Notes under the pieces: model-generated | What the model was told of the DNA's origin: nothing | What the model saw: the letters and a program-made list of their open reading frames with translations, nothing else | The model's database searches: none | Made by a program: the position numbers and the translations under genes | In this document: positions 7,026 to 15,280 of the stretch, piece by piece | How the letters are laid out: the number at the start of each line of letters is the position of its first letter | Numbering within the stretch: position 1 is the first letter of the stretch | From: Acidobacteriota bacterium | GTDB taxonomy: Bacteria; Acidobacteriota; Terriglobia; Terriglobales; Acidobacteriaceae | Direction of reading: 5' to 3' | Length of the DNA: 35,251 nucleotides | Assembly (NCBI GenBank): GCA_021846945.1 | Contig: JAJZVZ010000036.1 | Span: 1 to 35,251 of the forward strand

Positions 7026-8018
7026 ATGTCTCTTTCAGACGATTTTCTGCAGAACCCCGAAACCTATTGCGCGCCGCGCAACGCCGGCGGAAGAGGTCGC
7101 ATCCTGATTGTGGCCGAACGAGAGATGCTAACGCTCAATGCCAAGGGCGGATACTCAAGTGTCGCCAAGACCGATCGGGTTTCTTATTGCCGCATCGCGC
7201 AGAATGTAAACATCGGCCAGCAGATGCAGCAGGTGACGATCAGCACGGGATCGGATACCGTGGTGGCGGAAGTGAAAAGGAATCCGCCCAATCCAGGCGA
7301 CTACGGCAAGCGTGCGGGAGATTGGTTTCCCTGCTATTACCTGCCCTGGCAGGCCCAGCAGACCTACCGCATCACGCTCCGCCATTCAAGTGGATTCCTT
7401 GAGGAGCCGCGCATCTTTCTCACATCGACGGTCGACGGCTGTTCTGTGATCGTCGAGGGATCGCCAGAGGCTCCCACCGTGTATCACCTGAACGACGCAG
7501 GAGGCGGCGGCAACCCGCCGCAGCAGACAACCCTCGTAGCGCAACAAAACTATTGGAATCCGAAGGCAACAACAATGGAAACCCGCTTTCAGGCCGCGCG
7601 CAGTCCGAAGGAGGTACGCAATCAGGCCGCAAACCCCATGCTGCCTGCGCTGCCTGGAGCCAAGGGCGTACACGCCATGCACTACATGGACGTGACCGAG
7701 GCCAACCTGCCCGCGCTCGACACGGGTCTGGATCGTTACGGCTATGGCCAGCGGGCGCGGACCATGATCAGAGACGCCGTGAAGGTAAATTTTCAGCAGG
7801 CCCTCTACAAGCCCTATGGCACGGTCTTCGGCTGGAAGCAGAACACGACGTGGCGTTTCTTCTACCAGCAGCGAGCGGTGGTTTTCTATATGTATCGTGT
7901 GACGGACCGGCAGGGCGCAGTCCACACGGTTCCCGTTCCCCGGCAATGCGCGTTCAACCTGGATGAGTTCTGGCCGAATGGCAGCGGCGTGGCGGTCGGC
8001 AAAGCATTGGTGCCTTGA
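7026..8018 (+). CDS. Unrecognised protein with a CNF/BLF1-like Cys-His signature
   Basis: A 330-residue soluble protein that I cannot place in a named family with certainty. There is no signal peptide or membrane helix. Its clearest feature is the strand-rich region 125-156 with STVDGCSVIVEG, where C139 is followed exactly 15 residues later by H154 (VYHLND). Cytotoxic necrotizing factor uses LSGC with His 15 residues downstream, and BLF1 and CheD use similar Cys-His pairs for glutamine deamidation. The Leu-Ser of that motif is Val-Asp here, so deamidase activity is inference only. A GGGG linker follows at 159-162 and then a second, Tyr/Phe-rich region. ATG 7026 has AAGGAG at 7015-7020, an ideal site. 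The gene stands alone behind an unusually long leader. Confidence 0.6.
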   Translation: MSLSDDFLQNPETYCAPRNAGGRGRILIVAEREMLTLNAKGGYSSVAKTDRVSYCRIAQNVNIGQQMQQVTISTGSDTVVAEVKRNPPNPGDYGKRAGDWFPCYYLPWQAQQTYRITLRHSSGFLEEPRIFLTSTVDGCSVIVEGSPEAPTVYHLNDAGGGGNPPQQTTLVAQQNYWNPKATTMETRFQAARSPKEVRNQAANPMLPALPGAKGVHAMHYMDVTEANLPALDTGLDRYGYGQRARTMIRDAVKVNFQQALYKPYGTVFGWKQNTTWRFFYQQRAVVFYMYRVTDRQGAVHTVPVPRQCAFNLDEFWPNGSGVAVGKALVP

Positions 8019-8208
8019 GCGCGGCAGGCAAGGTGCCATCAAAGCTGGGTCGCTTCCGGGCAGTGCGTAACGGCAAACCTGCTCCGGGTTCCAGATTCCG
8101 CACGGAAGTCAGTCGTCGCGGGAGAGATACCGAGGAGCACACTCATGCCGCGCAGTTATAATTCCGTCTTCTCTCCAGATTGAACGGCGTTCGATGGGCA
8201 GTTGCTGC

Positions 8209-8388
8209 CTATCGCGCGATAAGGAACATCAGCCAACTAAGTACAATCGCCGAGCCCACAAAGAGCACAAAGCAGTAGGCACCGTAGCGGAACATGCGGG
8301 GCGGCGTCTCGCGCTGGGTGATGCCGAAGACCGTGGAGGCGAAGAGAGCGAACAGCAGCACCGCGGTAAAGTGGGAGGGCTGGAACAC
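8209..8388 (-). CDS. Small two-helix membrane protein, 59 residues
   Basis: The frame starts at GTG 8388, which overlaps the TAG stop of the upstream gene by one base (TAGTG). GAGGAAG lies 5 bases upstream. The product has two hydrophobic segments, about residues 8-23 and 38-57, separated by a charged turn (TQRETPPRMFR), so a hairpin in the inner membrane with the turn in the cytoplasm is likely. Stop/start overlap and shared membrane character tie it to the DUF6677-type protein and suggest the two act together. The function is unknown. I recall similar small partners next to DUF6677 genes in Acidobacteria, but cannot check this here. Confidence 0.65.
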   Translation of the reverse strand: MFQPSHFTAVLLFALFASTVFGITQRETPPRMFRYGAYCFVLFVGSAIVLSWLMFLIAR

Positions 8389-8798
8389 TAGGACTTCCTC
8401 CCGGTGCGAAGATTGTGCGCATCCACGGCTGCGATCACGTTCAGAAGTCCAGCCACCACCATAAACTTGGTGCCATAGTCGGCGGTGGTCACCTGCACGT
8501 GGATCGCGCCCAGGCCCAGAATCCGGCTGACAAAGAACAGCAGGCCGTTGCCTAGATCGCCGACCATACCCAGCATGTCGAGAATGTCCTGCGCGCCGCT
8601 GTAAAGCTTGCCGTGCATGGCCAGTCCGAGAACGAACATGGCGATGATGGAGACCGCGAGCAGAGAGCCGCGAATCCACTTGCGCAGCAGAAAATGCCCG
8701 GCGCCGGGCACCAGCCAGCCGGCAATCAGAGGAAGATAGACAAACTGCTCTTGCGCTCCGTCCGTCGCTGCGGCGGTCTTGTTTGGCGTAGTTGCCAT
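8388..8798 (-). CDS. DUF6677-type small membrane protein
   Basis: A 136-residue inner-membrane protein. The block VYLPLIAGWLVPGAGHFLLRKWIRG near the N-terminus resembles the turn of TM2-type proteins (a helix ending in PGAGHF, then a basic RKWxRG). Two more hydrophobic stretches follow (LLAVSIIAMFVLGLAM and GLLFFVSRILGLGA), then ADYGTKFMVVAGLLNVIAAVDAH, which is typical of this acidobacterial family. Function is unknown. ATG 8798 fits homologue starts as I remember them; an in-frame GTG at 8819 is an alternative, and neither has a well-spaced ribosome-binding site. It is divergent from the PIN-TRAM gene. Confidence 0.75.
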   Translation of the reverse strand: MATTPNKTAAATDGAQEQFVYLPLIAGWLVPGAGHFLLRKWIRGSLLAVSIIAMFVLGLAMHGKLYSGAQDILDMLGMVGDLGNGLLFFVSRILGLGAIHVQVTTADYGTKFMVVAGLLNVIAAVDAHNLRTGRKS

Positions 8799-8998
8799 TC
8801 CTTCTTGACTATACCGCACCAGGGCGGGTGGCGGTTTTCAGGCAGGGCAATCACACGGGCGATCGCACAAGCATTTTTGCCGTCTGCAAGGTAATTGCCC
8901 CAGACCTCTATCGCCTAGGGACGGAGCGCGCTGCGCTTCTCAGCGGCGGTTGTGCCTCCGGACCTTCGACCCCGGATTTCTGCTTGCCGCTTTTTCGC

Positions 8999-9028
8999 TT
9001 GACGAGCGTATACAACGGTCTGCATACT
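8999..9028 (+). promoter_or_regulatory. Candidate promoter for the PIN-TRAM gene
   Basis: TTGACG (8999-9004; 5/6) and CATACT (9023-9028; 4/6) are separated by 18 bases, placing the transcription start near 9035 and giving a leader of about 50 bases. This supports ATG 9085 and argues against the upstream in-frame ATG at 8950. Confidence 0.5.
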
Positions 9029-9084
9029 CCCCAGTTAGGTCCACGCCGATGCATGCTTCCCCGTGCCGGCTGGAGTTGGCCTTT

Positions 9085-10095
9085 ATGGATCTAATCCTCG
9101 TTCGGCTTCTTTTTGTTGCCCTATTAGCTGGAGTTTGTTACTTCCTTCACCCCTTCGGCATCCGCGCGGGATGGCTGGGGGCGCTTGCGGGAGCGGCAGC
9201 AGCAGCGGCGGTCATCGTCTTTGAGCTGAGGGTGCGCGCGCTGAGCCTGCGGCGCCTGATCGGCGCTGTCTTCGGCAGCGTGCTGGGCATCTTCGGCGCG
9301 GCTCTGTTCTGCATGGTGCTGCGCACCGCGCCGCTTGCCAGCTCGACTTCGGCGGTTTTGCAGATCTTCGTCCTGTCGTTTATGACCTATGTGGGTTTGG
9401 TGGTGGGCGCCAATAAGGGCGATCTGCTGAATCCGGCGGTGCTGGGCGCGCTCTTCGCCAGCGACCGGCCCGCGCGCCGCAGCGCCAAGGTGCTGGATAC
9501 CAGCGTGATCATCGACGGGCGCATTGCCGATATTGCCGAGGCCGGCTTCATCGACGGCATGATGGTGGTGCCCGAGTTCGTGTTACGCGAACTGCAGGTA
9601 GTGGCCGACTCGACTGACGGCTCGAAGCGGCAGCGCGGGCGGCGGGGCCTGGACATGCTGCAGCGCATGCAGTCAAACAGCAACCTTCAGGTGCAGATTG
9701 TGGCCGACGATTTTCCCTCCATCCGCGAGGTGGACCTGAAGCTGCTGGAGCTGGCGAAGAAGTGGGAGGCCAAGGTCGTCACCAACGACTTCAACCTGAA
9801 CAAGGTGGCCCATCTGCACCACGTTGAGGTGTTGAATATCAACGATCTGGCCAACGCGCTGAAGCCGGTGGTGCTGCCCGGAGAGCGCATGACGGTGCTC
9901 GTGCTGAAAGAAGGCAAGGAGTACAACCAGGGCGTCGGCTACCTGGACGACGGCACCATGGTGGTGGTGGATCACGCGCGGCGGCTGATCGGCAAGAGCG
10001 TGGATATCGCCGTCACCAGCGTGCTGCAAACAGCCAGCGGCAAGATGATCTTCGGCAAGCTGGATGAGAACGGCAAAGGCGGCGAAGCCGCATAG
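9085..10095 (+). CDS. YacL-like membrane protein with PIN and TRAM domains
   Basis: A 336-residue protein with about four N-terminal membrane helices (residues 5-110). A PIN-like nuclease domain follows, opening with KVLDTSVIIDGRIADI (acidic D138 and D144) and ending with VVTNDFNLNKVA. The C-terminal TRAM domain (about 265-325) is a small RNA-binding barrel. This is the architecture of Bacillus YacL and its relatives, thought to be membrane-anchored RNases of unknown target. Start ATG 9085 (MDLILVRLLFV) matches family starts, has TGGAG upstream and follows a candidate promoter. It is transcribed alone, divergent from the DUF6677 pair. Confidence 0.88.
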   Translation: MDLILVRLLFVALLAGVCYFLHPFGIRAGWLGALAGAAAAAAVIVFELRVRALSLRRLIGAVFGSVLGIFGAALFCMVLRTAPLASSTSAVLQIFVLSFMTYVGLVVGANKGDLLNPAVLGALFASDRPARRSAKVLDTSVIIDGRIADIAEAGFIDGMMVVPEFVLRELQVVADSTDGSKRQRGRRGLDMLQRMQSNSNLQVQIVADDFPSIREVDLKLLELAKKWEAKVVTNDFNLNKVAHLHHVEVLNINDLANALKPVVLPGERMTVLVLKEGKEYNQGVGYLDDGTMVVVDHARRLIGKSVDIAVTSVLQTASGKMIFGKLDENGKGGEAA

Positions 10096-10155
10096 AAAGA
10101 GTGCCGCGACGACTCCTGAGAGGTGCTCAGCCTCCTGCACGCCCCGCCGGATCGG

Positions 10156-10776
10156 TTATCCGCGATAGAGCATGCGGTTCAAGCGCTCTTTGACGCCCGG
10201 CCATTCGGTGGCGATGATCGAATAGCGGGCGGAATCGCGAGGCGTGAAATCAACCGCCATGCGATGGGCGCGAAGGATCCCCTCGCGCTTGCCTCCAATG
10301 CGCTCGATCGCCGTCTGGGAGCGGAAGTTGCGCGAGTCGGTATGGAGGCAGACGCGAAATGCTTTCCACACTTCGAAGGCGTGTGAGAGCATCAGGAACT
10401 TGGCCTCGGTATTGGCGGCGGTGCGGATGGCGGAGCGGGTGAGCCAGGTGCCTCCGATTTCAAGAACATCGGGATCGCTGCGGCCGTGCCGCGGATGGCC
10501 TGGCGGCCAATTCCACCACTCCATCTCCATGAACCGCGTTGACCCGATGAGCACTCCATCCGCGATGCGAATGATGGCAAGCGGCAGCGTGTTTCCTGCA
10601 TCGCGGTCGGCAAGGGCCGCGGCGATATAGCCCTCAGCCGCCCCCCTGCCTTGCGGAATGGCGCTCCATTGGTAGAGCGTGGGATCCGCAGCCGAAGCGG
10701 CTGCCAGCCGATCCGCATGGCCCGGTTCGAGTGGTTCGAGGCGAATATGCGTGCCATGCAGCGTCAGGCTATCCAT
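10156..10776 (-). CDS. GNAT acetyltransferase, RimJ/RimL-like
   Basis: A 206-residue protein of the RimL/GNAT type, which acetylates protein N-termini or small amines with acetyl-CoA. It opens with LHGTHIRLEPLEPGHAD, the standard first strand of the family. It continues with LPLAIIRIADGVLIGSTRFM, IGGTWLTRSAIRTAANTEAKFLMLSHAFE and VCLHTDSRNFRSQTAIERIGGKREG, with the conserved N-x-x-S-x-x-A-I-x-x-x-G motif. ATG 10776 is preceded by a purine-rich stretch. It lies 88 bases downstream of the MoeB-rhodanese gene on the same strand. Substrate unknown. Confidence 0.82.
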   Translation of the reverse strand: MDSLTLHGTHIRLEPLEPGHADRLAAASAADPTLYQWSAIPQGRGAAEGYIAAALADRDAGNTLPLAIIRIADGVLIGSTRFMEMEWWNWPPGHPRHGRSDPDVLEIGGTWLTRSAIRTAANTEAKFLMLSHAFEVWKAFRVCLHTDSRNFRSQTAIERIGGKREGILRAHRMAVDFTPRDSARYSIIATEWPGVKERLNRMLYRG

Positions 10777-10864
10777 TCATCCGATCTCTCGTCCGCGAGC
10801 CGGAGCGGCCCGCGGCGCGTGTTGTTGGAATTGAAGGGCCAATGCGAGTTCTTTGGAGTGGTTC

Positions 10865-12046
10865 TCAATATCTCGGCATTGTGGGGTCGATTTCGTTGGC
10901 CCAGGCGGTAATGCCGCCGGAGAGATTAACGACCTTCGGATAGCCCGATTGAGCCAGGAATTCCGCAACGCGCTGGCTGCGGCCACCCATCTTGCACTGG
11001 ACGACGATCTCGCGGTCGCGGTCGATTTCGGCCAGGCGCCGGGGCACATCGTTCATGGGGATAAGCGTTCCGCCGAGGTTAGCGATCTGGTACTCGAAGG
11101 GCTCGCGCACATCGAGGATAAAGACGTCCTCTCCTGCGTCAATGCGCTGTTTGAGTTCCTTCACGCTCAGTTGCGGAATTCCATTCATCAATATTTTCTC
11201 CTCTTTTTTGGTTTCCGGCGCGATGCCGCAGAATTGCTCGTAGTCGATCAGTTGGGTGATTGAAGGGTTCGGGCCGCAGACCGGGCACTCGGGATTCCTG
11301 CCGAGCTTCAGTTCGCGGAAGCGCATACTCAGCGCGTCGATCAGCAACAGGCGGCCCACGAGCGGTTCGCCCTTGCCCAGGATCAGCTTGATCACCTCAG
11401 TGGCCTGCATGACGCCGACAAGGCCGGGGAGAATGCCGAGCACGCCGCCCTCGGCGCAACTGGGCACCACTCCGGGCGGCGGCGGCTCAGGATAAAGGCA
11501 GCGATAGCACGGACCGTTTTCAGCGGCAAAGACGCTGGCCTGGCCCTCAAAGCGGAAGATGGAGCCGTAGACGTTGGGCTTGCCCAGAAGCACGCAGGCG
11601 TCGTTGACCAGATAGCGGGTGGGGAAGTTGTCCGTGCCGTCGGCGACAATGTCGTATTCCTTCAGAATTTCAAGCGCGTTGGCGGTTGACAGCACAGTCT
11701 CGTGCTTGATGACGTTCAGAGCGGGGTTCAGGGCCTTCAGCTTCTCTTCGGCCGAATCCAGTTTTTTGCGGCCTACATCTTTGGTGAAGTGAATGATCTG
11801 GCGCTGTAGATTGCTCTCATCCACCACATCGAAATCGACCATGCCGAGCGTGCCAACTCCCGCCGCGGCCAGGTAAAAGGCCAGGGGCGAGCCAAGGCCG
11901 CCGGCTCCTACGCAGAGGACGCGCGCGGCCTTCAGCTTTTGCTGCCCTTCCATCCCCACCTCGGGCAGGAGCAGATGCCGCGAGTAGCGGGCAAGATCCC
12001 CGGCGGTCAGTTCGGGAAGGGGAAGAGATTCAGTTTTCACTGCCAT
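10865..12046 (-). CDS. moeB: MoeB/MoeZ-type adenylyltransferase fused to a rhodanese domain
   Basis: This E1-like enzyme adenylates the C-terminus of a ubiquitin-fold sulfur carrier (MoaD or ThiS), and its rhodanese domain can then supply the sulfur. The N-terminal domain has the nucleotide loop GAGGLGSP (47-54), D71/D73 in the DFDVVD block, R82 in NLQRQ, two zinc Cys pairs (CYRC 180-183, CPVC 254-257) and the conserved SCAEGG Cys (C197). The rhodanese domain (about 291-393) has active-site loop CKMGGRS with C351. The length of 393 residues is standard for MoeZ-type fusions. No moaD, thiS or cysO lies in the window; a JAMM protease gene lies about 2 kb away. The exact pathway (molybdopterin, thiamine or cysteine) is open. 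Confidence 0.9.
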   Translation of the reverse strand: MAVKTESLPLPELTAGDLARYSRHLLLPEVGMEGQQKLKAARVLCVGAGGLGSPLAFYLAAAGVGTLGMVDFDVVDESNLQRQIIHFTKDVGRKKLDSAEEKLKALNPALNVIKHETVLSTANALEILKEYDIVADGTDNFPTRYLVNDACVLLGKPNVYGSIFRFEGQASVFAAENGPCYRCLYPEPPPPGVVPSCAEGGVLGILPGLVGVMQATEVIKLILGKGEPLVGRLLLIDALSMRFRELKLGRNPECPVCGPNPSITQLIDYEQFCGIAPETKKEEKILMNGIPQLSVKELKQRIDAGEDVFILDVREPFEYQIANLGGTLIPMNDVPRRLAEIDRDREIVVQCKMGGRSQRVAEFLAQSGYPKVVNLSGGITAWANEIDPTMPRY

Positions 12047-12415
12047 AGCCCATCGTTCGATTCAGATTCGATTCAATCAATGTGTCCACTTGCCCTGACG
12101 TTCACGCGCTGGTCCGGCGCCGTCGCTCCAGCCCCCGGCGGGATGCTCGGAGCCTATCAGCGGCCGTTGCGGGTGTGGCATCTCTCATGGTGATATAGCG
12201 CACATCCCGCCACTCAATACAGGTTAACAAAGGTGCGCAATCTGGCCCCGGAGGGGAAGAATCATCAGTGCGGATCAGGATGCATGGCGGCGAGGCCATT
12301 GAGCACTTCGGCATTGGCAACGACAGCGATGCCGGGCCAACGGAACAAACAAAGCGGCTCCACAAGAAACGGAGCCGCTTGGGGAAAAAGTTCTCAATTT
12401 GGCAGCGCTGGATGG
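12047..12415. other. Gene-free stretch between moeB and the secreted-protein gene
   Basis: Its one clear feature is the terminator at 12342-12380. The rest must hold the moeB promoter (minus strand), but I see no convincing hexamers. Overlapping reading frames here have no ribosome-binding site and no family resemblance. Confidence 0.6.
12342..12380 (-). terminator. Rho-independent terminator of the 12416-13285 gene
   Basis: AAGCGGCTCC (12352-12361) and GGAGCCGCTT (12371-12380) form a perfect 10-base stem with a 9-base loop. On the minus strand it is followed by TGTTTGTTCC, and it lies 36 bases beyond the stop of the secreted-protein gene. Confidence 0.8.
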
Positions 12416-13285
12416 TTAGGGAGTCACCTTCTTGCTTGCCTGGGCAACTTTGGTGGAAGACATTGCGACCGGCGCCGGTTTCCAAAACTCCGGATTGGCC
12501 TTCACCCACGCATCAGGAGGGTAGCTCTGGCGGGGATTGATGGCGAACAGTTCGGAATCCTCGCTTTCGACCGCGGAGGCGACCAGCGCTTCGAGCTTTT
12601 GCATGGCCTCATCGCCCATGGCGGCGCGAAATTTCTTGCCATCCGCAAAGCCCTCATCGATATCGGCCATCGATGTATCGGCACTGAACAAGGTGTATTC
12701 ATCTCCTCCGCCGTACTCGAGTGCGTACATGGCCCAATTCGCGTTTGTGCCGGCTTTCTTTTGACCAGCAATGACCATCTTGACCAGGTCATTCCAGTCT
12801 TTCTGGTGGCCGGGGCGAAGGCGAAATTCCGTGATTTCGATAAATCGCGTTTTGGAAAGGTCCGATATGGGATTCAGGCTCAGGTCATCCTCATAGTAAA
12901 GGATGGCCTGATCCGCGGAGTCGAGCAACTCGCCATCGGCCACCGTTGCGCGATCCATTTCGGCCATGAGAGCGGCGTTCCTGTCCATGGCGTCGTTGTC
13001 CTTTTGCATGGCGGCAAAGGAGTCATAGGGAAAGACATACAGTGCGCGAGATTTACCGGAAAGGGACGACAGGGCGTAGTAGTGAGTGGGCCACCTGGCG
13101 TGGGCCACGGCCCGGACGAAGCTGCTTTCGCTGCGGTCATGCAAGGCGCCGGCCTTGCCGGGTTTGACGAACTCGCGCTGGATTGCGAGCACCTTTGGTA
13201 TGGAGGTGGTTTGTTGCGCGGCTGCGAGCAAACTGCCGAACGCCGCCAGAGACAGTCCCAGCAGGAAGGGGCTGATTTTGTTCAT
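12416..13285 (-). CDS. Secreted hypothetical protein with possible ABM-like domains
   Basis: The 289-residue product begins with a signal peptide (MNKISPFLLG...AAA, cleavage near residue 22 before QQTTS). The mature part has two similar halves of about 110 residues. Each starts with a strand like VLAIQREFVKPGK or RFIEITEFRLRPGHQKDW and later has a YALSSL / MYALEYG strand. That layout suggests two dimeric alpha-beta barrel (ABM-like) units; this is inference. A role outside the cytoplasm is clear, the reaction is not. ATG 13285 has a perfect AAGGAGGT at 13294-13301, 8 bases upstream, so expression is probably high. The gene ends in its own terminator and is monocistronic. Confidence 0.75.
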   Translation of the reverse strand: MNKISPFLLGLSLAAFGSLLAAAQQTTSIPKVLAIQREFVKPGKAGALHDRSESSFVRAVAHARWPTHYYALSSLSGKSRALYVFPYDSFAAMQKDNDAMDRNAALMAEMDRATVADGELLDSADQAILYYEDDLSLNPISDLSKTRFIEITEFRLRPGHQKDWNDLVKMVIAGQKKAGTNANWAMYALEYGGGDEYTLFSADTSMADIDEGFADGKKFRAAMGDEAMQKLEALVASAVESEDSELFAINPRQSYPPDAWVKANPEFWKPAPVAMSSTKVAQASKKVTP

Positions 13286-13626
13286 TTGGGATTACCTCCT
13301 TGACGTACTCAGAGGTCACTTGCGGGAGGAGTAAGAGAAGCACCGGGGAAAGCGCGCGTGCTCTGAGGTGACGTGATTATGAGGAGAGGAAGGGCGGTTG
13401 TAAAGGAATTTTTTGGATATCTTCAAGGATTTTGCTGAAGACGAGGCAGGGGCAGCCGTCGAAATTCCGGCCTCCTCGAAGCCCTGACCCGCCTCGGCGC
13501 CACCGGACGCCTCTATCTCCTGATGCGGAGTCCCTCCGGAGTTCGTTCATCTGCTGCTTTTTCGCGTTTCTGGCTGCGCTTTGATGCCCATTTTCTGCTA
13601 ACATCTATGGCCGCAGGAGGTGTTTT
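13286..13626. other. Divergent intergenic region between the secreted-protein gene and dps
   Basis: This must contain both divergent promoters, but no pair of hexamers has acceptable spacing. A short hairpin ATCTTCA/TGAAGAC lies near 13419-13443. Strong ribosome-binding sites mark both ends (13294-13301 minus; AGGAGGT at 13615-13621 plus). Nothing else is recognised. Confidence 0.5.
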
Positions 13627-14139
13627 ATGCCCACTTCACATACGGTTACAGCCAGGGAGATCTCCCAGGAAAACCGCGAAGGCCACCCTGTGATCCAGCA
13701 TTTGCAACGCGAGGTTGCGAATGCGTTCGTTCTCTACGCCAACTACAAGCACTATCACTGGCAGACATACGGTCCGTTGTTCCGCGACCTGCACCTGATG
13801 TTCGATGAGTTCGCCAAGGCGGTGCTGGATACGACGGACGATTTTGCCGAGCGGATTCGCATGATCGGCCAGAATATTCATCCGGTGCAGTTGCGGCAGA
13901 TGCAGGAGACGGCCAGCGTTCACTCCGCCGCGGCGGGCCAGTCCCTGCGCGAGATGCTCGAAGAAGCCGATGCCAATCTGCTGGTTCTGATCAAAGAGAT
14001 GCGGGACGGGGTGAAAGCCGCCGATGAGCACAACGATCCCGGCACGGTCGATCTTTTCACACGCGCCGTGCAGATTCATGAGAAACACGAGTGGTTCATC
14101 CGCGAGATTCTGAAGCGGAAGGATGGCCTTGTGGCCTGA
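13627..14139 (+). CDS. dps: Dps-type mini-ferritin
   Basis: Dps forms a 12-subunit shell that oxidises and stores iron and shields DNA from peroxide. The product has 170 residues and the family's ferroxidase signature KHYHWQTYGPLFRDLHLMF (H44), followed 27 residues later by D71 and by E75 (DDFAERI), the spacing of the known H-D-E iron site. The C-terminal helix ends with HEKHEWFIREIL. ATG 13627 has AGGAGGT 5 bases upstream. It stands alone, divergent from the secreted-protein gene and convergent with the JAMM gene. Regulation by a peroxide or iron sensor is usual, but no such operator is visible. Confidence 0.92.
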   Translation: MPTSHTVTAREISQENREGHPVIQHLQREVANAFVLYANYKHYHWQTYGPLFRDLHLMFDEFAKAVLDTTDDFAERIRMIGQNIHPVQLRQMQETASVHSAAAGQSLREMLEEADANLLVLIKEMRDGVKAADEHNDPGTVDLFTRAVQIHEKHEWFIREILKRKDGLVA

Positions 14140-14202
14140 GAGCGGCGGGCTCACGGGCGAGCAAAAGGGTAAGGATTCTCTTGTCAGGGCTGCGGTTCTT
14201 TC

Positions 14203-14643
14203 TCATTCCTCAATGAGGATTTCCTGCTGGTCGAAGCGCTTGTCTTCCTCCGTTGTTCCGGCCAGCAGGAAGGAGCGGGTGACTGCGGCCTTGCCGGAGG
14301 AAATCTCTGTAATCAAGTAGCAGCAGCCCAGCCAATGCGCCTCGGCAAGGTCAGTGGCGGACCAATGGGCGGGGTAATCGGGGTGAGAGTGGTAGAAGCC
14401 GGCGATCTGCAGCCCTCGGCGGCGCGCCTCGCGCTCGATCTTCACCAGTTCGACCGGCGCGATGCTGTAACGGTTGTGCGTTGAGCCGGCACTGGCGTTG
14501 CCGGCGCGGACCGCTTCCTCGACGAGCCAGCCCTCCGGCGCGGGCCGTCCCAGCAGGGCGCCGCAGCACTCTTGGGGATAGGTTTGCTCGCCGTGGGCGC
14601 GAAGAGCCTCAAAAACAGCGCGGGGCAGGCGCAGGATGCTCAT
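14203..14643 (-). CDS. JAMM/MPN+ (M67) zinc metalloprotease
   Basis: The 146-residue single-domain protein has the full JAMM set: E25 (PQECCGALLG), HSHPD (H85, H87), then S95 and D98 in WSATDLAEA. Such enzymes remove residues or cleave isopeptide-like bonds at the C-terminus of ubiquitin-fold proteins; in bacteria, Mec trims the sulfur carrier CysO. The MoeB-rhodanese gene 2 kb away fits this chemistry, but no carrier gene is present. ATG 14643 is chosen because GGAG lies 5 bases upstream; the frame is open further upstream without family resemblance. It is convergent with dps. Confidence 0.88.
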   Translation of the reverse strand: MSILRLPRAVFEALRAHGEQTYPQECCGALLGRPAPEGWLVEEAVRAGNASAGSTHNRYSIAPVELVKIEREARRRGLQIAGFYHSHPDYPAHWSATDLAEAHWLGCCYLITEISSGKAAVTRSFLLAGTTEEDKRFDQQEILIEE

Positions 14644-14784
14644 TCCTGCTCCCATCGCGATGGTGCGCGGTTGATTGCCATGGCAAATTGCAGCCGATGC
14701 TGCCAGTGTGCGAGATTGGAAGTAGGGCGAAGGAACCGCCATTGCCTCCGTCAAGATTCTCGCAAATTGCATTGGAAAGCGACT

Positions 14785-15234
14785 ATGAAACGAAAATCCC
14801 GCCATCCCAACTTTGACCAGACCCTGGAATTGTTGCGCGCTCACTCTTTTGATGTTGCTCCCGTTAAGGGGAATCCCGGGGGGATGCTGGTGAGCAAGCA
14901 CGGAGCCGCAGCGGTGCTGGTGGCCGCAGCCGACGGAGCCGCGGCGTTTGCAGTGCACCCCGGCGTGCTGTTCCGGGGCGAAGTGGCGCGGTTGCTGGAC
15001 CGCGGCTACCAGAAATTTATTAGAACGCCCCAATTTGAGCTGCCGGCCACGGCCGCGCAATTGCATGCGATTCATCTGTTCAGTGAGGAGCTTCGGCAGC
15101 TTACGGGAATGGTGAGTCTGTACAATGAGTCGCTCGGCACGACGAGCGATCAGTATATGTACGACCGCCTGAAGGGCCGGGAAGCGGATCATGCCGCGCC
15201 CGTGCGTCCATGGGAGCTGGCCGGCGGGCACTGA
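14785..15234 (+). CDS. Conserved hypothetical protein
   Basis: A 149-residue soluble protein that I cannot assign. It has a basic N-terminus (MKRKSRHPNF), then a strand-rich part (FDVAPVKG...GAAAVLVAAADGAAAFAVHPG), and a helical C-terminal half with LLDRGYQKFIRT and LHAIHLFSEELRQLTG, where a long helix could mediate dimerisation. ATG 14785 has GGAAAG about 5 bases upstream and is preferred to in-frame starts from 14572, which would overlap the divergent JAMM gene. It lies 46 bases before the PilZ gene and may share its transcript. Confidence 0.7.
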   Translation: MKRKSRHPNFDQTLELLRAHSFDVAPVKGNPGGMLVSKHGAAAVLVAAADGAAAFAVHPGVLFRGEVARLLDRGYQKFIRTPQFELPATAAQLHAIHLFSEELRQLTGMVSLYNESLGTTSDQYMYDRLKGREADHAAPVRPWELAGGH

Positions 15235-15280
15235 GGCCCGGCTCACGCTGGCTAACGGTAGATCTGGCAGGGTGGGCTCT

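Noticed and set aside
12233..13303. Plus-strand open frame opposite the secreted-protein gene
   Set aside because: The minus-strand gene has a signal peptide, perfect ribosome-binding site and terminator; the plus frame has none.
13311..13375. Similar GAGGTCAC and GAGGTGAC words upstream of the secreted-protein gene
   Set aside because: Only short, imperfect and widely spaced; not distinguishable from chance.
13377..13604. Small minus-strand frame in the dps upstream region
   Set aside because: No ribosome-binding site, Arg/Gly-rich composition and no resemblance to a family.
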